A DNA stretch of 64,000 nucleotides from Hirschia baltica ATCC 49814 (lineage in GTDB: Bacteria; Pseudomonadota; Alphaproteobacteria; Caulobacterales; Hyphomonadaceae), in NCBI RefSeq assembly GCF_000023785.1, contig NC_012982.1:186001-250000 (forward strand), read 5' to 3'. Position numbers and translations under genes: made by a program. The number at the start of each line of letters is the position of its first letter. The first letter of the stretch is position 1. The notes beneath the pieces were generated by a model. The model saw only the letters and a program-made list of their open reading frames with translations, was not told where the DNA came from and did not search any database. Positions 17,589 to 27,374 of this stretch are shown here, in pieces.

Positions 17589-17996
17589 ATGATGAAATTT
17601 TATATTGCAATGGTTTTGCTATATGGGGGTGTGCTTTTCTCTGGAATAAGCGGGCATTCTCTATGGACTATCCCAATATTTTCAGGGATTTTCTTATTGT
17701 ATATGCATCGCTCTCGCCCTCGATTACTGGAAAATGCGATAGGTGTATTAGGCGTTTGGAGCGTCCAGATTATATTGGCAGCAATTGTTTACGCGATGGG
17801 ATGGGGTGTGGGCCGGTTTTTTTCTGTTGATATTCAAATATCACCACTGATCCCGATTTTAATGTCTGCATCGGCTGTTGCTTATGCGTATCTCTTCAAA
17901 CTTCCGACGGCTGATGATTTTGATAAATTGAATACATTGCTGGAAGAGGCTATCGACGAAATAGAAGCGATAAATATAGATAAAGACGAAGATTGA
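17589..17996 (+). CDS. Small inner-membrane protein
   Basis: This 135-residue protein has an N-terminal hydrophobic segment (FYIAMVLLYGGVLFSG) and three or four membrane helices in total, ending with an acidic helical tail (DFDKLNTLLEEAIDEIEA). It starts at an ATG-ATG pair. It lies between the ahcY terminator and divL. I do not recognise a family; a signalling or scaffold role beside DivL would be speculation. Confidence 0.55.
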   Translation: MMKFYIAMVLLYGGVLFSGISGHSLWTIPIFSGIFLLYMHRSRPRLLENAIGVLGVWSVQIILAAIVYAMGWGVGRFFSVDIQISPLIPILMSASAVAYAYLFKLPTADDFDKLNTLLEEAIDEIEAINIDKDED

Positions 17997-18093
17997 TTGG
18001 AGATAAATTAAAATCGATCTGACAGAGAGTATCTTCCTCGATTCATTGAACAATTTAATGTGATGACTGTTCTTGTGACTTTGTTCACACCCA

Positions 18094-18108
18094 TTAACGA
18101 CCCGTTAA
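18094..18108 (+). promoter_or_regulatory. CtrA-type binding site upstream of divL
   Basis: TTAA (18094-18097), seven bases (CGACCCG), then TTAA (18105-18108) match the CtrA consensus TTAA-N7-TTAA exactly. It lies 86 bases before the divL start. A further TTAAG half-site follows at about 18128. Confidence 0.65.
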
Positions 18109-18193
18109 GTGAAAATGAGCCATTCCGTTAAGCTAAGAAATCCTTTATTAGGATTGTGTTGGGTTTAGTTAACAGACAAAAGTGCGGTGCGAC

Positions 18194-20650
18194 ATGGAAA
18201 ATGGAATGGTTCAGGCTTTCACAATCCTTGTAGCGGGTGGAGCTGGAATCGCGATCGCAGCTTTGCTTTGGGCTTTGCGAATTTCTGATGGTGCCAGAGG
18301 CGCTGCCAAGAAATATCGTGAGCGCGCGAGAGAGCTTGAAGAAAAGCTAGCCCGTTCTGACAGTGTTTTTGGGGCGCATCCGGGTGTGGTTCTTGTCTGG
18401 GAAGAAGATGAGATTCTCGAAGGGTCTTGGGGAAAGCCTAGCGTTTATGGTTCCCATGTTGCGCTTGCTGCTGTTTTAAACTTTACCGATGATTCTATGT
18501 CGTCTGATCCTGCTGTACGTTTGCTTGAAGGTCTGGGAGACCTTGAGGCGCGTGATGGGGCAGGGCGTGATGCCACTCTGCGTGAGCGTTTAATGCAGCT
18601 TCGCACCGAAGGCGCACCTTTCTCATTGACGATTATTGGGCCTAATGGTCGCTTCCTTGAAGCAGATGGCCGCACAGCTGGCGGTCGCGCTGTGCTTTGG
18701 GTGTCCGATTCAACAATTAAAGGTCTTGAAGAATCTGGTGCGCGTGGACGTCTTGAAGAAGCGCGTCAGATTATTGCACGTGATCCAACTGCATTCTTGG
18801 AAATGCTGGGTAAAGCACCATTTATCGCTTGGCGTTTGTCAGGTGCTGGCCGTTTGCAATGGGTCAATGAATCCTATCTTAAGGCGGTTGAAGGCAAAAA
18901 CTTAGACCATGTTCTCGATCGTCAGATCATGCTGGATCAAGAAATCGCGAGCCAAGCCCAAACGGTTTTAACCGACAAAACAGAATCGCGTAAGACGCGC
19001 TATATTGTGATTGATGGTGAACGTCGCGCTATGCGAGTTTTGATGTTCCCATTATCTGGCGGTGTGGCAGGTATGGCGTTTGATGTGTCTGAGGAAGAAG
19101 CAGCGCGTGAAACACTAGAACGTCATAGACGTGCGCATGATGACACGCTTAATCATGTGTCGGATGCTGTGGCTATTTTTGGGGCTGATCGCAAACTATC
19201 ATTCCACAACAAGCATTTTGAAGAATTATGGGATTTGAACCCGCGTTTCTTGCTTGAAAAACCATCACACGGTGAGTTCCTTGACCGCCTGCGCGAGAGC
19301 AAATTGTTGCCAGCGCAGCAAAAATACTCTGACTGGCGCACCAAAGAACTTGATTACAATACAGGTGGCTCTAAGCGCTCCATTGATGAAAATATGTGGA
19401 TGCTGCCGGATGGACGTACATTGCAGGTGACGCGTCAGAAACACCCTCTGGGCGGTATATTGCTATTGTTCAAAGACATCTCTGATGAGCTGACTTTGAA
19501 AGCCAATTATAACGCTCTGATTAATCAACAAAAAGCGACACTGGATAAATTGAGTGAAGCTGTGGCTGTGTATGGCGGCGATGGTGGGTTGCGCTTGAGC
19601 AATGCCTCTTTTGAAAAGCTATGGCAGCTTGAGCCGGCCAAACTGAAAAATGCACCTGAGTTTGATGAAGTTGCGGAAATGTGCGCGCCATTATTCCATG
19701 ATAAATCTGTGTGGGCAGCTATTAAAGGGCGGGTGACAAACCCAACTCCTGAAGCGCGGCAGGAATTTCGTGGTGAAATGAAACGCTCTGATGGGTCAAT
19801 CGTGACTTTCCTCACCCAGCCTTTGCCGGATGGTGCAACATTGATTGCCTTTGTTGATGCGACTGCATCTCGCCGCGTTGAAGGTGCATTGCGCGAACGT
19901 GCAGAAGCTTTCCAAGCGGCAGATCGTTTGAAAACCGAATTTGTGCAGAATGTGTCTTATCAATTGCGTTCGCCGCTGACGACAATTTTGGGATATGCTG
20001 AGTTTCTTGAATCTGGCAAACAGGGCAGTTTGAACGCGCAGCAATTGGAGAATGTGAATTCTATTCTTCAAGCGTCAGATCACCTATCACGTTTGATTGA
20101 GAATATCCTTGATCTAGCAACAATTGAAGCAGGGCGTATGGATCTGGACCTCAAGGATTTAGATTTGAAATCGCTTATTGATGAAAGTGTTGAAATGGTT
20201 GTGGCAAATGCCGCAGACACGAAGGTTTCTATCAAAGTCGATTGTCCGGCTACGATTGGCTCAATGCATGCTGATGAGCGGCGTATAAAACAGATATTGT
20301 TTAATCTGTTGACGAATGCACTGCGTTTCACAACAGCAGGTGATACGATTAAAGTGAAAGCTGAAAAAGCTGAAGGTGTTATTCGTCTGCAAGTGACCGA
20401 CACAGGTAAAGGCGTGGCTTATGAGCAGCAGGCTGAAGCTTTTGATGCGTTTACAAGTGGTGATAATCGCGGAGCGGGTCTTGGACTGGCGCTGGTGCGT
20501 TCTTTCGTTGAATTGCATGGGGGGTGGGTTGCTATGAAGTCTAAACCAACCAAAGGCGCGACAGTTATTTGTTGTCTGCCTGAATTTGCATCGCCCAAAG
20601 ACATGCCGCCAACATTAGAATTGGCCAATCCGAGCGTTGCAGCTCAATAA
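18194..20650 (+). CDS. divL: DivL-type PAS pseudo-histidine kinase (tyrosine at phospho-site)
   Basis: This 818-residue protein has one N-terminal membrane segment (about residues 6-28), several PAS-like domains (about 200-560), a DHp domain and an ATP-binding domain. At the position of the phospho-histidine the sequence reads NVSYQLRSPLTTILGY, so Tyr589 (593 from the GTG at 18182) replaces His. This is the defining feature of DivL, which regulates the CckA-CtrA phosphorelay and cell polarity in Caulobacter. The ATP-binding domain retains NLLTNALRF, DTGKGV and GAGLGLAL. The ATG at 18194 is preferred; no clear ribosome site separates it from GTG 18182. Confidence 0.9.
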   Translation: MENGMVQAFTILVAGGAGIAIAALLWALRISDGARGAAKKYRERARELEEKLARSDSVFGAHPGVVLVWEEDEILEGSWGKPSVYGSHVALAAVLNFTDDSMSSDPAVRLLEGLGDLEARDGAGRDATLRERLMQLRTEGAPFSLTIIGPNGRFLEADGRTAGGRAVLWVSDSTIKGLEESGARGRLEEARQIIARDPTAFLEMLGKAPFIAWRLSGAGRLQWVNESYLKAVEGKNLDHVLDRQIMLDQEIASQAQTVLTDKTESRKTRYIVIDGERRAMRVLMFPLSGGVAGMAFDVSEEEAARETLERHRRAHDDTLNHVSDAVAIFGADRKLSFHNKHFEELWDLNPRFLLEKPSHGEFLDRLRESKLLPAQQKYSDWRTKELDYNTGGSKRSIDENMWMLPDGRTLQVTRQKHPLGGILLLFKDISDELTLKANYNALINQQKATLDKLSEAVAVYGGDGGLRLSNASFEKLWQLEPAKLKNAPEFDEVAEMCAPLFHDKSVWAAIKGRVTNPTPEARQEFRGEMKRSDGSIVTFLTQPLPDGATLIAFVDATASRRVEGALRERAEAFQAADRLKTEFVQNVSYQLRSPLTTILGYAEFLESGKQGSLNAQQLENVNSILQASDHLSRLIENILDLATIEAGRMDLDLKDLDLKSLIDESVEMVVANAADTKVSIKVDCPATIGSMHADERRIKQILFNLLTNALRFTTAGDTIKVKAEKAEGVIRLQVTDTGKGVAYEQQAEAFDAFTSGDNRGAGLGLALVRSFVELHGGWVAMKSKPTKGATVICCLPEFASPKDMPPTLELANPSVAAQ

Positions 20651-20675
20651 ATTGAATTTACTATAAAAAAATACG

Positions 20676-20704
20676 AAAGGCTGCTTGCAAGAGCAGCCTT
20701 TTTT
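20676..20704. terminator. Bidirectional terminator between divL and FlaEY-like gene
   Basis: AAAGGCTGCT (20676-20685) pairs with AGCAGCCTTT (20692-20701) around TGCAAG, with a T-run after it and an A-run before it. It can serve both convergent genes. Confidence 0.9.
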
Positions 20705-20723
20705 AGTTTTGAAGATAGCCTAT

Positions 20724-23531
20724 TTAGGCATATATGCTGCTAGACGAGCTTCCCGCTGATAGTCGATCTAGGCCCGCTTGTAGGTTTGCTTGCTGAGCTA
20801 TCTGATAGGCAGATGCTTGCGTGCTTTTACCCTTACTTGTTGTATCTATTTGTAAAGTTGGGTCATCAATCGCATGACGATAAGCGGTACGAATGCCGGC
20901 CAAAGCCACATCGAACATACTCAGGATTTTTGTCACCGGTTTTTCAACTTCAGTGAGCTTACCATCTTCATCGACATCATATCTGGAGGTTGATGTACTT
21001 GTCAGAGAGATTGATTGTGCCAATTCAAGTGAGATTAAAGGCGGCGCATCTGAACTTGTATCTTTATCTAAAAGAGAGGGTTCATCATAGAGAAAACCGC
21101 TTGTCATACCGATCGCTTTAAGAAGGTCTGAACCTTCTTCTCCAGGTATTAATTCTATAACGACTTCTTCAGCTGGTTTGATACTTAATGATTGATCACC
21201 AGTGCTCGAACGACGCGCCTGTGCAGAGCCATCAGCACCTAATGCTGCATTCAGTTTAAAGGTTAGTGCTCTGTATGTATCTTCTTTTTCCAGTGTAATA
21301 ACAGTTTTTTCGCCATCAACAACGAGGGTGAAATAATCACCAACACGCGCAGCGGAACTGTCACTGACATAGGCGGTGCCACCAGTGGTTAGCAGACCGT
21401 TGGGTAGCCCGAATGCGTCAAGGTCACTTGATCCATTCACTGCTATTGTTAAGCCCGTTGCATTGGCATTGCCGCCGCGTCCGGCAAGATTGGATACCCA
21501 GTTTTCTGCACCTGTTGTCGCGTCGATGGATGCGACTACGGCTTGTTTTGAGCCGTCTTCAATAGCTTGACTGCCAAAGGATCCACTTGCTGTTCCAGCA
21601 AGGAAAACGCTGCCTTCATGCGCGATGATTTTAGAAATGCCTTGTTCACCAGCGCCGCCAAAAGCCTGGTACCAGTCTTCATTCACGCTCATGCCTGATC
21701 CAGTGTCAGTGACATTGAGCTTGATTGCAAAAGCATCGTAATTGTCTGCAGCAGCTCCTGTGAAAGCTGATCCTGTGCGTTCAGGGAAGAGGGTGGAGCC
21801 GCCTAGATAAAGGCCGTCATTGTCGAAATCCATCGTTGTGACATTGGCTTTGCCGATATTATATGACCAATCATTCGCGGTAAATTCAGCATCTGATACA
21901 GATTGTATGGTGGTTTCGTTACCACTTTTTGTGGCGACAATGGGTGTTCCGTCATCACTAATTGTTATGGCAGTGACGGTATCTTCACCCGTTGTGCCAA
22001 ACTGGTTGATCCACATGCGGTTTCCAAGGATGTCTAGTTTTTCGACATAGGCATCCGTGCCGCCTGCATTTCCATTGCCGTCAATATTTCCTGTGGTGCT
22101 GCCACCAACATAAAGTGCGCCCGCAGCATCAAAAGCGATAGATGTGATTTTATCTTCATATCTGGTGGCTTCCTGATATGTCGATGTTTCCAGCCCCTCG
22201 CTGCTATACATGATGACAAAACCATCGGTACCGCCACCAAAGGCTCCAGCATCTAGTTTGTCTGTCGTCGAGCCAGCAATTGCGACACGGCCGTCAGGTG
22301 CAACGGCTAAATCTGTGCCTGTTATTTCAGCTGAGTTACCAACGACACGCGACCATAACTCTCGACCTGTGCTGTCATATTTGACGAGTGCGAGGTCGTT
22401 GTCGCTAAGTATCTTTTGTCCATTCAGATCGTTTTCGACATTTACGAGCGCATAAATGGAGCCATCTGGACCTGTTTGTGTCGCAATGAATTGGGAGTCA
22501 TTGTGTTCGGTTAGGTCGATAGAATCTTCATCTGCTGCTTCTGTCGTCACTGTTGCATCAGCGGCTAGAAGGTTTGTTGCTGCACGCGTGGGCTGTGTGC
22601 CGCTTAAATCTGTCCATTTGGAGATTTGCGCTGTTAGCGTGTAGTCATTGCCTTCGCGACCACTGCCACCCACCATGAATAAGGCAGGTTCAGATGAGAG
22701 TGCAGAAAAGGTGAGTTTTTCACCCTGCGTACCGGCAATTTTCATGCCCCAGTCATCGCCTTCATACACCCCGTAATCGTTTTGTTCACCGATTTGTTGA
22801 GGATAGAAACGGGTAGACGCGCCAACGGCTTCAATTTGTTGGTTTATGAGGTCTGTGACGTTTTCTAGCGTACGTTCGCTGTCGGGAAGACCGGTCAGAT
22901 CTATTGTTAGCGTGTCGCTGGTGTTGACGCGTTTGAGGTCTATGTTGAAACCGTCAATGCCAGCCCATGCTTCAACGGGATCATCTTTTGCACCGCTGTG
23001 AACGATATTTGTTGTGTAATCATATGCAACACGCGCGATTGAAACTTCGGATGTGGTTTTATCCAATTTAGCGCTGGCAAGTAGAGTGACGGATTCAAAA
23101 TCTGAACTGCCTAAGAATGAAGAAATTTCTGCGATGCCTTCGTTTAGCCGCTTTTCTGCCAATTCTAGGTAAGAATCGTTGAGTAGGCCTTTTTCGATCG
23201 CTTGTGCAATTGTCTTCATGGATTCCAAAGCTTCATAAGCAATGAAAAGTTTCGTGGAATCATCCGTCGCTTCAGCCGCGTCTTTACGATCTGAGGCTGA
23301 TATGAAATTACCTGATTTTAGTGCAGCAAATGCATCAGATAGGATGTCGTCATCAGTTTGAGTTTCTTGAGTTTCTTTCCATGGGGGAGTACCCGCCGCC
23401 AATTCTTCAGTGGCTTGCGCGGATGGCTTCTGTTGGACGTTGCTCGCTTGAAAGCTCGTCCCAACGAGTCGTTCATTGATTCGAGCATTCATGTATGCTC
23501 CAACCAGAGAAAAATCGACATTTACAACCAT
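20724..23531 (-). CDS. flaEY: FlaEY-like flagellar regulatory/structural protein with SBBP repeats
   Basis: This 935-residue protein has an N-terminal flagellum-associated-looking segment (NARINERLVG, a TPPWKE patch and helical region) and a central block of SBBP-type beta-propeller repeats (ALVKYDSTGRELWSRV, GTDAYVEKLDILGNRMW, repeated GGS-T and D-A-YV phrases, about residues 340-680), then flagellin-like coil near the C-terminus. I recall FlaEY of Caulobacter, a protein affecting flagellin synthesis and assembly, with this architecture. The TTG at 23570 was rejected in favour of the ATG at 23531. The sugar-modification genes beyond support a flagellar role. Confidence 0.65.
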   Translation of the reverse strand: MVVNVDFSLVGAYMNARINERLVGTSFQASNVQQKPSAQATEELAAGTPPWKETQETQTDDDILSDAFAALKSGNFISASDRKDAAEATDDSTKLFIAYEALESMKTIAQAIEKGLLNDSYLELAEKRLNEGIAEISSFLGSSDFESVTLLASAKLDKTTSEVSIARVAYDYTTNIVHSGAKDDPVEAWAGIDGFNIDLKRVNTSDTLTIDLTGLPDSERTLENVTDLINQQIEAVGASTRFYPQQIGEQNDYGVYEGDDWGMKIAGTQGEKLTFSALSSEPALFMVGGSGREGNDYTLTAQISKWTDLSGTQPTRAATNLLAADATVTTEAADEDSIDLTEHNDSQFIATQTGPDGSIYALVNVENDLNGQKILSDNDLALVKYDSTGRELWSRVVGNSAEITGTDLAVAPDGRVAIAGSTTDKLDAGAFGGGTDGFVIMYSSEGLETSTYQEATRYEDKITSIAFDAAGALYVGGSTTGNIDGNGNAGGTDAYVEKLDILGNRMWINQFGTTGEDTVTAITISDDGTPIVATKSGNETTIQSVSDAEFTANDWSYNIGKANVTTMDFDNDGLYLGGSTLFPERTGSAFTGAAADNYDAFAIKLNVTDTGSGMSVNEDWYQAFGGAGEQGISKIIAHEGSVFLAGTASGSFGSQAIEDGSKQAVVASIDATTGAENWVSNLAGRGGNANATGLTIAVNGSSDLDAFGLPNGLLTTGGTAYVSDSSAARVGDYFTLVVDGEKTVITLEKEDTYRALTFKLNAALGADGSAQARRSSTGDQSLSIKPAEEVVIELIPGEEGSDLLKAIGMTSGFLYDEPSLLDKDTSSDAPPLISLELAQSISLTSTSTSRYDVDEDGKLTEVEKPVTKILSMFDVALAGIRTAYRHAIDDPTLQIDTTSKGKSTQASAYQIAQQANLQAGLDRLSAGSSSSSIYA

Positions 23532-23577
23532 TGTAACGTATCCATTGACGAAACCCACAGAAATTGCCAATCAGGCA

Positions 23578-23592
23578 TTAATTCACCCTTGA
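23578..23592. promoter_or_regulatory. Weak CtrA-like site in FlaEY/membrane protein intergenic region
   Basis: TTAA-N7-TTGA (23578-23592) differs by one base from the CtrA consensus and lies in the divergent intergenic region. It is a low-confidence site, reported because CtrA controls many flagellar genes in relatives. Confidence 0.35.
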
Positions 23593-23697
23593 ATATAACT
23601 GAATGTCGTGACGAAATAGCTAACAAGAATGATTTGATTTCGATCCAGTCGTTTTCCATGTTTGATTTTTGGCCAAGAGTTGAGTGTCAGGTTGCAA

Positions 23698-24942
23698 ATG
23701 CATCATAGAAGAAAGCGACCGGCTCCATTTGCTTGGCTTAGTGCAACGCTCTTTCTCATATTATTGATGCTTGTGCCTTTGCTAGCAGCGCGAGTGGTGT
23801 CGGATACTTTTAGTCGGCGCGGTATGGATTTCGATGTCACTGGTGCATCGTTAGCTGCGACGCGTGATGCGATTGATCAAAGATTTGAATCTCTTATGTC
23901 AGGACAAGATTCTCGTCAGGAGACTTGGTCCAGATTGGTAGGAGAGCAAATTGAACGCGGTAATTTAAAAGCCGCTCATGGCATGCTGCTCGCTGCGCCA
24001 AATATGCTGGACCCTCAAAACTCCGCCGCCTTGCTTGCGTCAGCACAAGTGCTGGATTTGCGTGGAGATGATGCGATTGAGCAGGCAGCCTTAAAATACC
24101 TCGAAGAAGATGTGCGCTATGCCTATGAACTAGCTGTGTCACCTCTACGCGCGATTTGGCGAGCTGCTGTTGTGCCGCCTGCAAATGGTGAAACAACTGA
24201 TGAGTTTACTCCTTCTACAGCAGGGCTGAATGTGTTGGGCGATGAGCGTGATTTGGCATTGCAGGCTGCTCGCTGGGTGCGCGGGCAAAAGATTGATACT
24301 TTTGCCTTCACTTTATCTGGCGTTGGTTTGAGTGCTTTGAATGATCAAGAACGTGCGGGAGCTTCTATTGTGCGTGCGGCGGATAGAGCGGGGCGATTGA
24401 ATGAAGATTATCAACGCCATATCCAGCGCCGTTTGTTTAATGTGGCACCGCCCGAACGTGTCAAACGCGATTTGACGGTTCGTTTTTCAGGGGCTTTGGG
24501 AATAGCCGCTCAAGGGCAGGTTGTTCTGGATATTATTCGCTCAGATATTGATGAGCGAGAGCTATCTGGATTGGTTGAACAGCTAAAATTAATCCATGAT
24601 ATTTCGGTCAAAACATCAGCGCCAGCCACAATTCGAATGCTCTCTTATGTGCGCAATGATTTAGATTTGCAGCGCGCACGTTTGTTGACAGAAGCGGGTG
24701 GCGATAGAGCGTTAGCACTTTTGTCGATGGAGGGTGCAACAGCGTTAACAGCGGCGCAGACACCTGTGCGTTGGACTTCCAGACTGCGGATTATGCTGTC
24801 CTTGCTGATCGGGATGGGATTAACTCTGCTCTGGTTGTCTGTGGACACGTTTATCAGATCTATGCGCCGTGGACGACAGGTCCGCCGCAGTGCGATTTAT
24901 GGATTAGATCAACGTGAATGGGATCACGATAACAGACCGTAA
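23698..24942 (+). CDS. Hypothetical membrane protein with terminal anchors
   Basis: This 414-residue protein has a basic N-terminus then a hydrophobic segment (about residues 12-32, LSATLFLILLMLVPLLAARV) and a second one near the C-terminus (about 370-385, LSLLIGMGLTLLWLSV), ending in a basic cytoplasmic tail. The long middle region is helical, TPR-like in feel, and probably periplasmic. The start at ATG 23698 (MHHRRKRP) fits a topogenic N-terminus better than the upstream frame. Its end overlaps the convergent GNAT gene by 19 bases. Placed opposite the FlaEY-like gene, it may be part of the flagellar/polarity set; no family was recognised. Confidence 0.65.
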   Translation: MHHRRKRPAPFAWLSATLFLILLMLVPLLAARVVSDTFSRRGMDFDVTGASLAATRDAIDQRFESLMSGQDSRQETWSRLVGEQIERGNLKAAHGMLLAAPNMLDPQNSAALLASAQVLDLRGDDAIEQAALKYLEEDVRYAYELAVSPLRAIWRAAVVPPANGETTDEFTPSTAGLNVLGDERDLALQAARWVRGQKIDTFAFTLSGVGLSALNDQERAGASIVRAADRAGRLNEDYQRHIQRRLFNVAPPERVKRDLTVRFSGALGIAAQGQVVLDIIRSDIDERELSGLVEQLKLIHDISVKTSAPATIRMLSYVRNDLDLQRARLLTEAGGDRALALLSMEGATALTAAQTPVRWTSRLRIMLSLLIGMGLTLLWLSVDTFIRSMRRGRQVRRSAIYGLDQREWDHDNRP

Positions 24943-25439
24943 AATAAGCTATCGACCCATTTTCCTTCGGTGAAATGGGTTTCTTTATGCGTGCCTTCTA
25001 GCTTGAAACCCAGAGAGGGCAAAAATTTCTGTTTGGGTAAATCTATTGAATAGATTTCCGCCCATATGCGATGCAGGTTTAATTCTTCAAATCCGTATTT
25101 GATAAGTAGCTTACCTGCGTCTGAGGCGAATTTTTCGTCTATATAGAGATCATCGATTCCCAAATAGATTGAAAAATCCGCATTTTGGTTGATTGGATCG
25201 ATGTAACATAACCCACAAGCACCCATTAGCGCGCCATCTGATATGCGTTCGATGGCGAACATACGCACGCTTGGATCGCTCAACACGCTTTTTTCAAACC
25301 ATTTTTGTTGCATTTCGGGCGATATTTCACGGTATTCTCTAAAATAACGACGTAGTTCTGGTTTGTTACGCCATTGACGCAAAGGCTCTAAATCAGCTTG
25401 CTGTATGGCGCGAAGATTAACGTGTTTGCCGCTGATCAT
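24924..25439 (-). CDS. GNAT acetyltransferase, PseH/FlmH-like
   Basis: This 171-residue RimJ/RimL-type acetyltransferase opens LRAIQQADLEPLRQWRNKPEL and has the acetyl-CoA binding region around residues 105-125 (IDEKFASDAGKLLIKYGF). It overlaps the NeuB-like gene by four bases. In this setting it probably N-acetylates an amino-sugar nucleotide on the way to a nonulosonic acid, as PseH/FlmH do. The exact substrate is inferred from context. Confidence 0.82.
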   Translation of the reverse strand: MISGKHVNLRAIQQADLEPLRQWRNKPELRRYFREYREISPEMQQKWFEKSVLSDPSVRMFAIERISDGALMGACGLCYIDPINQNADFSIYLGIDDLYIDEKFASDAGKLLIKYGFEELNLHRIWAEIYSIDLPKQKFLPSLGFKLEGTHKETHFTEGKWVDSLFYGLLS

Positions 25440-26524
25440 GATTTTGCAGCCTTTGTATTTTCAGGCGTTAGAGCATCTCCAAACACCATTGCTTTTTTCA
25501 ATGTGCGGCCAATCACTTCATCAATTGTATGGGGTTCATAAGCGCCGCGCGGGGCTGGCCGGAGGGCTTCAATATCGTCGATAGTGAGGACATGGCCGGC
25601 AGGTAGGTCATGTTTTAAGCGCAGGCAGCGACGTTGCACAACAATGCTATCACCTTCATTGGGTTCAACACGTTTGACGCCGTCACCCAAGGCAGATTCT
25701 AGTTCGCGGGTGCGATCAACCATATCGCGCCATGTTTGGGGCGTCATTGAGAAACCATGGTCTGGGCCATCGCGGTTGTTATCGTCTGTGAAGTGTTTTT
25801 CAACGGCGCGCGCACCCAAGGCGACGGCACCTAAAACGGCTGAATGTCCCGGTGTGTGATCTGATAGGCCAAGCGGAAGGCCGGGGAATGCTGTTGCGAA
25901 AGCTTTTAGAACGTTCAAATTGACGTTGGAGAAATTGTCATGACTGCCCGTGTAATTGGTATTACACTGCATGAGACACAGCTCTCGATTGACAGCGAGT
26001 ACAGCTTCTGCGGCGCGAATGGATTCTTCCATATCAGATGCACCCGTTGCGACAAACATGGGTTTGCCGCGTTTGGCGACTTCAGAGATGAATTGTGGCC
26101 AGCTGACATCGCCTGATCCGATTTTCCATGCGCCGCATAAATCATCATTCATATCAATTGCGGGAATATCATAGGGCGTGGTCATGTAGTGAATGCCGGC
26201 CTTTTGACATTCTTCTGCGAGGATTGGCGTCCATTCGCGGGGCAAATGAAATTCATCGAAAATATCGTAGACAGATTTTTTCCATTTGGATTGGTGGGCC
26301 ATCTGGCCGCCTAATTGTTTGAAACCGCGATCTGAAACAATGTCTTTGGCGAGGAAGTGTTGGAATTTTGCGCATTCTGCTCCGGCTTCTTTGGCTTGCC
26401 AAATTAGGGCTTTTGCGCGTTCAAGGTCACCATCATGAGAGGCTGCGATATCGGCGATAAAATATGTTGGTTGGTCTAGCGCGATTTCGCGGTCATAGAT
26501 TTTAAAATGGTTATTGTATCGCAT
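25436..26524 (-). CDS. NeuB/PseI-family nonulosonic acid synthase
   Basis: This 362-residue enzyme condenses phosphoenolpyruvate with an N-acetyl hexosamine to make a nine-carbon nonulosonic acid. The TIM-barrel shows the family blocks FIADIAASHDGDLERAK, QCNTNYTGS, GLSDHTPGHS and AVEKHFTDDNNRDGPDHGFS, and the C-terminal SAF (antifreeze-like) domain is at about residues 300-355. The sequence does not tell sialic, legionaminic or pseudaminic specificity. It is part of a tight four-gene operon with spacings of 2-5 bases or overlaps. Confidence 0.9.
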   Translation of the reverse strand: MRYNNHFKIYDREIALDQPTYFIADIAASHDGDLERAKALIWQAKEAGAECAKFQHFLAKDIVSDRGFKQLGGQMAHQSKWKKSVYDIFDEFHLPREWTPILAEECQKAGIHYMTTPYDIPAIDMNDDLCGAWKIGSGDVSWPQFISEVAKRGKPMFVATGASDMEESIRAAEAVLAVNRELCLMQCNTNYTGSHDNFSNVNLNVLKAFATAFPGLPLGLSDHTPGHSAVLGAVALGARAVEKHFTDDNNRDGPDHGFSMTPQTWRDMVDRTRELESALGDGVKRVEPNEGDSIVVQRRCLRLKHDLPAGHVLTIDDIEALRPAPRGAYEPHTIDEVIGRTLKKAMVFGDALTPENTKAAKS

Positions 26525-26526
26525 GT

Positions 26527-27369
26527 CTATAAAGCCTCATTGGCCAATGCATTGGCTGTTTGTTCGAGTGTTGGCAGATGATAGCCTAATGTTTTTTCAG
26601 CTTTGCTGACATCTAGCCCAAGACACATGGCGCGCTTAACTGCTAATTGATGACCGGAGCCTTCGACGACCCAGTCTGGATTGACATTCAAAGCCTTGGC
26701 AACGGCGTAGATGAATTCCCCTTTGGAAGAGACATCTCTGGAACTGACATTGTAAACGCCATTTGCGCCCTTGGCGGCTAGATCGAGACTGATACGCGCC
26801 ATGTCTTTAACGTGAAGCGGTGAAGAATAGAAATCCATGAAGAGCGTCATAGCACCTTTATCGAGAAGGCTTTCCTTGACCCATCGCCCATGGCCTTTTT
26901 GTGCGCCGACTATGTTGGTGCGCAATACAAGTGCTTTAGGCGCTGTGAGGGCGAGGTGTTCGGCTAGATATTTGGTGCGGGCATATTCATTGACGAGCGA
27001 AACGGGCGCGGTTTCTGGTTGGGGTGTACGGCCGCCCTCGATGAAATAATGATCGGTTGAAACTTGAAGCAAGGGTTGGTTGGTCTCGCGGCTCCAATTG
27101 GCTAGAGCAGAGAGTGGACGTGTGTTGATGAGATAAGCATCTGCTGGGTTTGCTTCGCATTTATCGACATAGATATTGGCCGCGCAATTGATGACGCCAT
27201 CGGGTTTAATCTCTTCGAGTACAGTGGTGAGCGCATCTATATCTGAAAGATCGAAATTCTCATCCGCATTCGATCTGGCGGCGGAAATGGCTTCATGTCC
27301 ACGATTTTGAATGTCGTTTACGAAACATGGACCTAGAAGGCCGGTTGCACCAAGGACGAGCCAACGCAT
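26527..27369 (-). CDS. RmlD-like NAD(P)-dependent sugar-nucleotide reductase
   Basis: This 280-residue extended SDR starts with the Rossmann motif VLGATGLLG. It has the YxxxK active site in YARTKYLAEH (about residues 130-139) and the STDHYF block typical of dTDP-4-dehydrorhamnose reductase relatives. It sits between the NeuB and SpsF-like genes with two- and five-base gaps, so it likely reduces a keto sugar nucleotide in the same pathway. The sugar is not known. Confidence 0.85.
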   Translation of the reverse strand: MRWLVLGATGLLGPCFVNDIQNRGHEAISAARSNADENFDLSDIDALTTVLEEIKPDGVINCAANIYVDKCEANPADAYLINTRPLSALANWSRETNQPLLQVSTDHYFIEGGRTPQPETAPVSLVNEYARTKYLAEHLALTAPKALVLRTNIVGAQKGHGRWVKESLLDKGAMTLFMDFYSSPLHVKDMARISLDLAAKGANGVYNVSSRDVSSKGEFIYAVAKALNVNPDWVVEGSGHQLAVKRAMCLGLDVSKAEKTLGYHLPTLEQTANALANEAL

Positions 27370-27374
27370 CTCGA

